Origin: Prevotellaceae bacterium
Lineage (GTDB): Bacteria; Bacteroidota; Bacteroidia; Bacteroidales; UBA932
Assembly (NCBI GenBank): GCA_031258415.1
Contig: JAIRMW010000064.1
Coordinates: forward strand, 1-42,249
Reading direction: 5' to 3'
DNA: 42,249 nucleotides
The notes under the pieces are model-generated. The model was given only the letters and a program-made list of their open reading frames with translations, did not search any database and was not told where the DNA came from. Of this stretch, positions 37,237 through 42,249 are shown piece after piece. The translations under genes were made by a program, and so were the position numbers. Every line of letters begins with the position of its first letter. Within the stretch, counting starts at the first letter, position 1.

Positions 37237-38514
37237 CTACAGATACGCTTCCAGCCGGTCTAATCCAACGCCTCTCGAGCCTTTGATTAGCAGGGTGACG
37301 CCGGTAAGGGGCGCGGCGGCGAGGTGCGCTTTTACCGCATCGGTCGAATCGAAACAACGATACCGGTTTTGCGCCGCCTGCGTAAACAGGCGGCCAACCA
37401 GCCACACGTCTTTTAACGGCGACTGCGTTAGCCGGTCAATCACAGCGGCATGTTCTGCCGCCGAGTTGGCGCCAAGCTCCAGCATGTCGCCAAGGATAAG
37501 CATTTTGTGGTTGGCGGGCAGGCGTATAAAATGGTCAATGGCCACGGCCATGCTCGAAGGATTGGCGTTGTAGGCGTCCATTATAACCGTATTGCGTGCC
37601 GTGCGGATCAATTGCGAACGGGCGTTGTCCGGCGCGTATGCACTGACCGCCGCCACCGCCGCCGCCGCCGGGATGTTAAAGTGTTTTCCGACAGCCAGCG
37701 CCGCCAGCACGTTATCGATATTGTAGGCGCCTGTCAGGTTGGTTTCAATGAGCGGATAGTCCGGCAGGGAAAAGCGCAGGAAGGGGCATGTGGCGTCGGG
37801 CGCCGTAATCCGTACCGCCTGTTCTTTTATGCCGTACCGGACGGTACGCAGCGCCCGTTCGGCTACCATTTCCGACAGGATCGCATGATCGGCATTATAG
37901 AATGTCGTACCTGCATGTATCGTCAGGTAGTCGTATAATTCGCCTTTTGCTTTTCGTACTCCTTCGAGCGAGCCGAAGCCTTCCAGATGCGCTTTGCCAA
38001 TGTTGGTAATCAATCCGAAATCGGGCTCTGCTATCCGGCACAGCTCGGCAATTTCGCCCGGATGACTGGCGCCCATTTCCACGATTCCGATTTGCGTGGT
38101 TGCGTTCATGCGCAACAGGGTCAGGGGCACGCCTATGTGATTATTCAGGTTGCCCTGTGTTACGCCTGTTTGATAGCGGGTAGCCAGTACTCGGGCGAGG
38201 AGTTCTTTGGTCGTCGTTTTTCCATTAGTGCCGGTAACGGCAATCACGGGGATGTTTAACGTCCGGCGATGCCTGTTTGCGAGGGTTTGCAGCGCGGCGA
38301 GTACGTCGTCTACCAGCCACAGTTGAGGGTGCGTCGGCAGCGAGGCGTCGTCTACCACCGCGCGGGCAGCGCCTTTTTCCAGCGCCTGTAGGGCAAACCG
38401 GTTTCCGTCAAACCGGGCTCCCTTTAAGGCAAAAAATAAACATCCCACTGTTATTGTACGACTGTCGGTACAAACAATGGGATGTTGTTGGTAGATTTGA
38501 TATAAACGTTCCAC
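37237..38514 (-). CDS. murF: UDP-N-acetylmuramoyl-tripeptide--D-alanyl-D-alanine ligase
   Basis: 425 residues. It adds D-Ala-D-Ala to the UDP-MurNAc-tripeptide in the cytoplasm, the last soluble precursor step of peptidoglycan. The N-terminal domain has DSRTITVGCLFFALKG. The ATP loop is VTGTNGKTTTKELL (about 93-106). VEMGASHPGEIAEL and ITNIGKAHLEGFGS are typical Mur ligase segments, and DAYNANPSSM and LGDMLELG mark the third domain. It starts 25 bp after the gldJ stop, so the two form one operon. Confidence 0.95.
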   Translation of the reverse strand: MERLYQIYQQHPIVCTDSRTITVGCLFFALKGARFDGNRFALQALEKGAARAVVDDASLPTHPQLWLVDDVLAALQTLANRHRRTLNIPVIAVTGTNGKTTTKELLARVLATRYQTGVTQGNLNNHIGVPLTLLRMNATTQIGIVEMGASHPGEIAELCRIAEPDFGLITNIGKAHLEGFGSLEGVRKAKGELYDYLTIHAGTTFYNADHAILSEMVAERALRTVRYGIKEQAVRITAPDATCPFLRFSLPDYPLIETNLTGAYNIDNVLAALAVGKHFNIPAAAAVAAVSAYAPDNARSQLIRTARNTVIMDAYNANPSSMAVAIDHFIRLPANHKMLILGDMLELGANSAAEHAAVIDRLTQSPLKDVWLVGRLFTQAAQNRYRCFDSTDAVKAHLAAAPLTGVTLLIKGSRGVGLDRLEAYL

Positions 38515-38539
38515 CCCGGGAAATAGCGTTGGGGGGTGC

Positions 38540-40048
38540 TTATTTGCTTCGCTTGGGCGCGCCGACTTTGTCCATGGCGCAGCGGAACCCGATGTCTATC
38601 GACGAGCGGTCTTCGTCCAGAAAGCGGCGGGTACCGGGGCTTAGCCAGTAGGCGCGATCGAGGAACGAGCCGCCTTTATATACCCGTGATTTATCGCTAA
38701 TCAGGCTCGACATGCCGCGGTGCGACGCGCCTTCGCCCTGGTCATACATGCGGTCGGAGCTTTCATTTTTTGGCGTCAGCTCTCTGTTTTGAGCATAATC
38801 TAACGACGATAAAATATCGCCGTCGGCATAATTACGGTTGTCGCCTACCTGATAATTATAACGGGCGTCTCCCTGAAAGCCGATAGTGTCGCGGCGTAGC
38901 CGGCCTAACGAGTCTTTTTCTAAATAGTTTCCTTCTTCGTCGCGCAACAGTTCGGTAAATACATTCCCCCGGAACGGACGGAAGTCTTCTACCACCGACG
39001 ACGACGAGGGGCGGTACACGTCGGCCACCCATTCGTTGACGTTACCGGCCATGCAGTACAGTCCGTAATCGTTCGGCAGGTAGGAACGTACCGGCGCGGG
39101 CAACGCATGGCCGTCGTTCAGATGGCCTGCGACTCCCATCAGGTCGCCTCTGCCCCGTTGGAAATTCGCTAAAAATCGTCCCCGTGATTTTTTCTCTGCG
39201 CTACGAATTGACGAGCCGCTCCACGGATACATCCGGTGCTCTGTGATCCGCTCATCGGTGGTTGAGCCAATTTGAGCCAGTGCGGCGTATTCCCATTCGG
39301 CTTCTGTCGGGAGGCGGTAGTTGGGTAATAGAATACCGTCGTCGGGCTTGACGCGGCGGGTGGCTTTGGAGTCGAGTTGCGAATAGTCGCGCAAATTTTT
39401 TCCGACGACGCCTTCATACTGGCCTGTTAAGTATGCTTCTGTATTAAAGTTATTCGCATCTTTCTGCTCGGGATCCGGTTTTAAGATGCCATGTTTATAC
39501 AGCAATATTTCGTTGACCCTGTCGGAACGCCACAAGCAATAGTCGTTGGCCTGTCGCCAGCTTACGCCTACCACCGGATAATCATTATAGGACGGGTGCC
39601 GGAAATAGGTCGTAACATAGGGGTCGTTATAGGCTAATTGCCGGCGCCATGCGAGCGAATCGGGCAATGCGTTGCGAAGCACTTCGGGGTATGAGACATA
39701 TACCCTTTGTAGCCAGTGAATGTACTCGCGATAATCGACATTGCGTATTTCCGTTTCGTCGATATAATACGAATCGACCGTTACACGCCGTGGTTGATTA
39801 TTCCATTCATAATTGACGTCTTCTTCTACTTGTCCCATTACAAAAACGCCGCCTTCGATAAATACAAGGCCCGGACCCGTTACCTGTTCCGATGCGGTTT
39901 TTACTTCAAATCCACCGAACTTCGGGTCGTTATAGGCCCATCCTGTAGTGGAAGAACTTCCTGCGCTTGATTTGAAAAGATTACAAGCGGAAAAAAGCCA
40001 AGCAGTTATGGCTAACAAGGCAATGGTAAAAACTTTTTTCATCTTCAT
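38540..40048 (-). CDS. gldJ: GldJ-like gliding/type IX secretion lipoprotein
   Basis: 502 residues from the ATG at 40048; a second in-frame ATG lies at 40042. The promoter at 40084-40092 places transcription after an upstream ATG at 40087, which excludes that longer start. The lipobox is LFSAC. The FGE-sulfatase (SUMF1-like) domain has LVFIEGGVFVMGQVEED, PVVGVSWRQANDYCLWR, YRLPTEAEWEYAAL, GNVNEWVADVYRP, and the end VYKGGSFLDRAYWL. Length and motifs fit GldJ, a component of gliding and type IX secretion machinery. It implies that the host exports proteins by that route. Confidence 0.85.
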   Translation of the reverse strand: MKMKKVFTIALLAITAWLFSACNLFKSSAGSSSTTGWAYNDPKFGGFEVKTASEQVTGPGLVFIEGGVFVMGQVEEDVNYEWNNQPRRVTVDSYYIDETEIRNVDYREYIHWLQRVYVSYPEVLRNALPDSLAWRRQLAYNDPYVTTYFRHPSYNDYPVVGVSWRQANDYCLWRSDRVNEILLYKHGILKPDPEQKDANNFNTEAYLTGQYEGVVGKNLRDYSQLDSKATRRVKPDDGILLPNYRLPTEAEWEYAALAQIGSTTDERITEHRMYPWSGSSIRSAEKKSRGRFLANFQRGRGDLMGVAGHLNDGHALPAPVRSYLPNDYGLYCMAGNVNEWVADVYRPSSSSVVEDFRPFRGNVFTELLRDEEGNYLEKDSLGRLRRDTIGFQGDARYNYQVGDNRNYADGDILSSLDYAQNRELTPKNESSDRMYDQGEGASHRGMSSLISDKSRVYKGGSFLDRAYWLSPGTRRFLDEDRSSIDIGFRCAMDKVGAPKRSK

Positions 40049-40083
40049 ATCTATTAATATTTGATTTATTTCGCATTTGTCGG

Positions 40084-40092
40084 GCAAAGATA
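40084..40092 (-). promoter_or_regulatory. -7 box of gldJ-murF
   Basis: TATCTTTGC on the minus strand, 35 bp before the ATG at 40048. It decides the start. Confidence 0.65.
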
Positions 40093-40314
40093 ACGAAGTT
40101 TTTTTAATTGGACAAAATAAATTTTAGTAAACACGTGCAAAGAAACTCGTAAGGATGTTTTTTACGAACGGAAAAATTTATCTAATCGGTTGGCGAAACA
40201 ACGATCAATGGTGCGTCAATAGCGCAAAATCAGTGAAAAATAACGACCGGCATACCAGAAAAATAACGCATTGAACAACGTTTCCTTTCCGCCCGCCGGT
40301 TCTAAAATTTTTCG

Positions 40315-40322
40315 TATTTTTG
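40315..40322 (+). promoter_or_regulatory. -7 box of the PLP enzyme gene
   Basis: TATTTTTG, 26 bp before the ATG at 40349. It lies after the more upstream in-frame ATG at 40271, which is therefore unlikely to be used. The 190 bp between the gldJ promoter and here hold no gene. Confidence 0.5.
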
Positions 40323-40348
40323 TGCGCTTTTTAAAAAAATGCTTTTAT

Positions 40349-41602
40349 ATGAATGCGATCAATCCTCCTACAGGTTCTCCCGAAACACAGATGCTACATG
40401 CGCCCTATCCGTTAAAAGATGCGTATGGCGCTTTAAGTATGCCCGTTTATCAGGCGGTAGCGTATGAATTTGAGACGGCGGCGCAAATGGAAGCGGCCTT
40501 TACGGGAAAATCGCCGGAACATGTCTATTCGCGCGTGTCGAACCCCACGGTACAGTATTTTGAACAGCGCGTAAAGACATTGACCGGCGCGGACGAAGTG
40601 ATTGCTTTCAATTCGGGCATGGCCGCTATTGCCAATACATTCATAGCCGTTGCTCAGGCCGGCGCCAATATCGTTACTTCGCCGCATTTGTTTGGGAATA
40701 CCTACTCGCTGATTGCTTTTACATTGAACGATTTTGGCGTAGAACCCCGCTTCTGCAACCTGTCTGATGTGGCGGAGGTGGAAAAGCAATTAGACCGGAA
40801 CACCTGCGCCGTCTTTCTGGAAACCATTACCAATCCCCAAATGGAAGTGGCCGACTTGCAAGCCCTGTCGGAGATTTGCAAAAAGCATCGCGTACCATTG
40901 ATTGCCGATACAACGATTGTCCCGTTTACGGCTTTTAAAGCGGCGGCGTTTGGGGTAGACGTCGAAGTGGTGTCGTCTACCAAATATATTTCAGGCGGGG
41001 CGACTTCATTGGGCGGACTGGTGCTGGACTATGGCTCGTACGACTGGCGCCAGTCCTCCAAATTGCGCACATTGGCGGGTCAAGACGGCCTGTCGGCGTT
41101 CTCGCTTAAAATACGTCGGGAAATCCATCGGAACTTGGGCGCCTGCATGACGCCGGAGGTGGCCGCAAAACAGCTAACCGGACTGGAAACGGTGGCTATC
41201 CGCTACGAGCGTGCCGCCGCTACTTGCCGCGCGTTAGCCGCTAAGGTACGGCCGTTGGACGGCGTAGCGTCCGTCAACTACCCGGCGTTGGAAGGACATC
41301 CGTTCCGGGACGTTAGTCGCCGGCAATTTGGCGAGTATCCGGGCGCCATGTTTACTTTTGATGTGGTTTCGCGGGAGGCGGCATTCCGGTTTATTGACCG
41401 GCTGAAGCTAATCCGTCGCGCCACCAATCTGTTTGACCATAAAACACTGGCTATCCATCCGGCCAGCACCATTTTCGGAACCTTCTCCGAAGCGCTTCGC
41501 CAACGCATGGACGTCAGTCAAAACACCATTCGCATATCGGTCGGGCTGGAACACATAGACGATCTGTACGGCGATTTTGCGCAAGCATTGCTTCGCGATT
41601 AG
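40349..41602 (+). CDS. Cys/Met metabolism PLP-dependent enzyme (O-acetylhomoserine sulfhydrylase-like)
   Basis: 417 residues. Family landmarks: YSRVSNPTVQYFEQRV near residue 60, VIAFNSGMAAIANTF, TSPHLFGNTYSL, LETITNPQMEVADL, LIADTTIVPFTAF, and the PLP lysine in VEVVSSTKYISGGATSLGG. The end IRISVGLEHIDDLYGDFAQAL is standard. The reaction could be O-acetylhomoserine plus sulfide to homocysteine, or methionine gamma-lyase chemistry. Sequence alone does not separate them. It is a single-gene unit. Confidence 0.88.
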   Translation: MNAINPPTGSPETQMLHAPYPLKDAYGALSMPVYQAVAYEFETAAQMEAAFTGKSPEHVYSRVSNPTVQYFEQRVKTLTGADEVIAFNSGMAAIANTFIAVAQAGANIVTSPHLFGNTYSLIAFTLNDFGVEPRFCNLSDVAEVEKQLDRNTCAVFLETITNPQMEVADLQALSEICKKHRVPLIADTTIVPFTAFKAAAFGVDVEVVSSTKYISGGATSLGGLVLDYGSYDWRQSSKLRTLAGQDGLSAFSLKIRREIHRNLGACMTPEVAAKQLTGLETVAIRYERAAATCRALAAKVRPLDGVASVNYPALEGHPFRDVSRRQFGEYPGAMFTFDVVSREAAFRFIDRLKLIRRATNLFDHKTLAIHPASTIFGTFSEALRQRMDVSQNTIRISVGLEHIDDLYGDFAQALLRD

Positions 41603-41930
41603 TGGGGCTTCCCGTGCTACTGAGGTTGTTTTGTTTTTAAAAATAAGGTGACGGGAAATGCGCTCCGCCGCGGCCATTCCTCTGTGTCCCTCTGTGCCCC
41701 TCCGTGTCCTCTGTGCAAGAAAAAAGGAACACAGAGCGCACAGAGGGGCACAGAGAGTCGTTGGCGAACCGTTGGCCGTCAGGGCAACCATATCAATAGA
41801 AAACGCCCCCCATCCTCAACCGTTGGCCGTAGGCCATCCATCCCCTGACGGGGAATGGGCTGCGCGGGCGACGCTCTTGCTATTGACATGAATGGCCTCC
41901 GGCCAACTCTCCATTTTTAACATTCAACGC
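41603..41930. repeat. Dispersed repeat, inverted relative to 36077-36500
   Basis: No gene. CACAGAGGGGCACAGAG-type sequence, GCGAACCGTTGGCC, CATATCAATAG, CCCCTGACGGGGAATGGGCTG and GCGCGGGCGAC-type blocks correspond to reversed segments of the 36.1-36.5 kb region. The two copies flank the OrfA, murF, gldJ and PLP enzyme genes. Confidence 0.7.
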
Positions 41931-41954
41931 CGCAGGGCGGCCAACTTTCAACGC

Positions 41955-42249
41955 TTCCGAGCCTGCTCCGGTAAGTAACCGCGACTACGTCAGTAAGGAG
42001 TTACGACTACGTCAACGAGTATCGGCGACTACGTCAGCATATAATCATAATCGCTTCAGTATATAGGTTATAACTATATTAGCGCATGGCTATAATTACG
42101 TCAACGAGTATCGGCGACTACGTCAGCATGTAGCGACGACTACGTCAATAAGTAGCCGCGCCTACTCGAGTAAGTAGCCGCGCCTACTCGAGTATGTAGG
42201 CGCGCCTACTCGAGTAAGTAGGCGCGCCTACTCGAGTAAGTAGGCGCGC
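41955..42249. repeat. CGACTACGTCA repeats passing into a palindromic CTACTCGAGTA / GGCGCGCC array
   Basis: CGACTACGTCA recurs about seven times to 42150, and a 30-bp stretch with ACGAGTATCGGCGACTACG is duplicated (about 42014 and 42101). From about 42150 a 22-bp unit made of the palindromes TACTCGAGTA and GTAGGCGCGCCTAC runs to the window edge. Early units have AGCCGCGCC instead of AGGCGCGCC, so the perfect palindrome is spreading through the array. No gene seen. Confidence 0.8.

Noticed and set aside
37054-37286. Small + strand frames next to murF
   Set aside because: They are cysteine/arginine-rich, overlap the murF 3' end, and have no promoter or recognisable motif.

Overview
The window is a piece of a Bacteroidota chromosome, most likely order Bacteroidales. 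The evidence is the recurrent TAnnTTTG promoter -7 box, the near absence of Shine-Dalgarno sites, a GldJ-type gliding/type IX secretion lipoprotein, DUF1080 and Gfo/Idh/MocA sugar genes, a Bacteroidota-style tyrosine integrase, and DUF4248, DUF6549 and BspA-like proteins.

Left part (1 to about 23,390): an integrated virus-like element. Its right end is a tyrosine recombinase gene (22046-23209) next to the 3' end of a tRNA-Gln gene (23395-23465). Its left end is outside the window. It opens with accessory toxin-antitoxin-like cassettes (PIN toxins, DUF4160/DUF2442, lysine-rich small proteins) that share one promoter and leader design, then an iteron-like repeat block (1913-2199). From 3380 to 19,584 comes a dense run of virus genes, almost all on the + strand. 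They include a small HerA/FtsK-like P-loop ATPase (candidate genome packager), a 242-residue candidate major capsid protein, and about a dozen consecutive small proteins that each carry one transmembrane helix. Other members are a membrane-tethered HExxH protease, a peptidoglycan-binding protein, a lytic transglycosylase, an annexin-like membrane protein, a long fibre with 66-residue repeats, a BspA-like adhesin and a holin. No terminase, portal, tape-measure or tail-tube gene is visible, so I infer a tailless virus with an internal membrane. This is an inference, because part of the element is missing.

The most unusual item is a set of six copies of a 123-170 bp structured repeat. They lie behind three paralogous genes for a small PBECR-like (barnase/EndoU/colicin E5-D/RelE superfamily) nuclease candidate. 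Each repeat is closed by an inverted repeat whose left arm is also the sequence encoding the nuclease's terminal Leu-Leu-Trp. Internal hairpins show compensatory base changes, and each copy has a minus-strand -7 box at its right end and an A-run (T-run on the minus strand) at or near its left end. The copies look like self-contained small RNA genes tied to the nuclease.

Right part (about 23,466 to the end): host chromosome. A seven-gene minus-strand operon (24437-32449) has the composition of a 3-keto-glycoside pathway: two Gfo/Idh/MocA oxidoreductases, two DUF1080 lipoproteins and a TIM-barrel isomerase, plus an alpha/beta hydrolase and an LTA-synthase-like membrane sulfatase. Then come a LolD-type ABC ATPase with a short coupled leader ORF, an Ig-repeat lipoprotein, an orphan IS3 OrfA, gldJ-murF, and a PLP-dependent homoserine sulfhydrylase-type enzyme. 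The intergenic DNA is full of minisatellites (21-bp arrays, 163-bp tandem duplications, dispersed inverted copies, and a palindromic array at the right edge).
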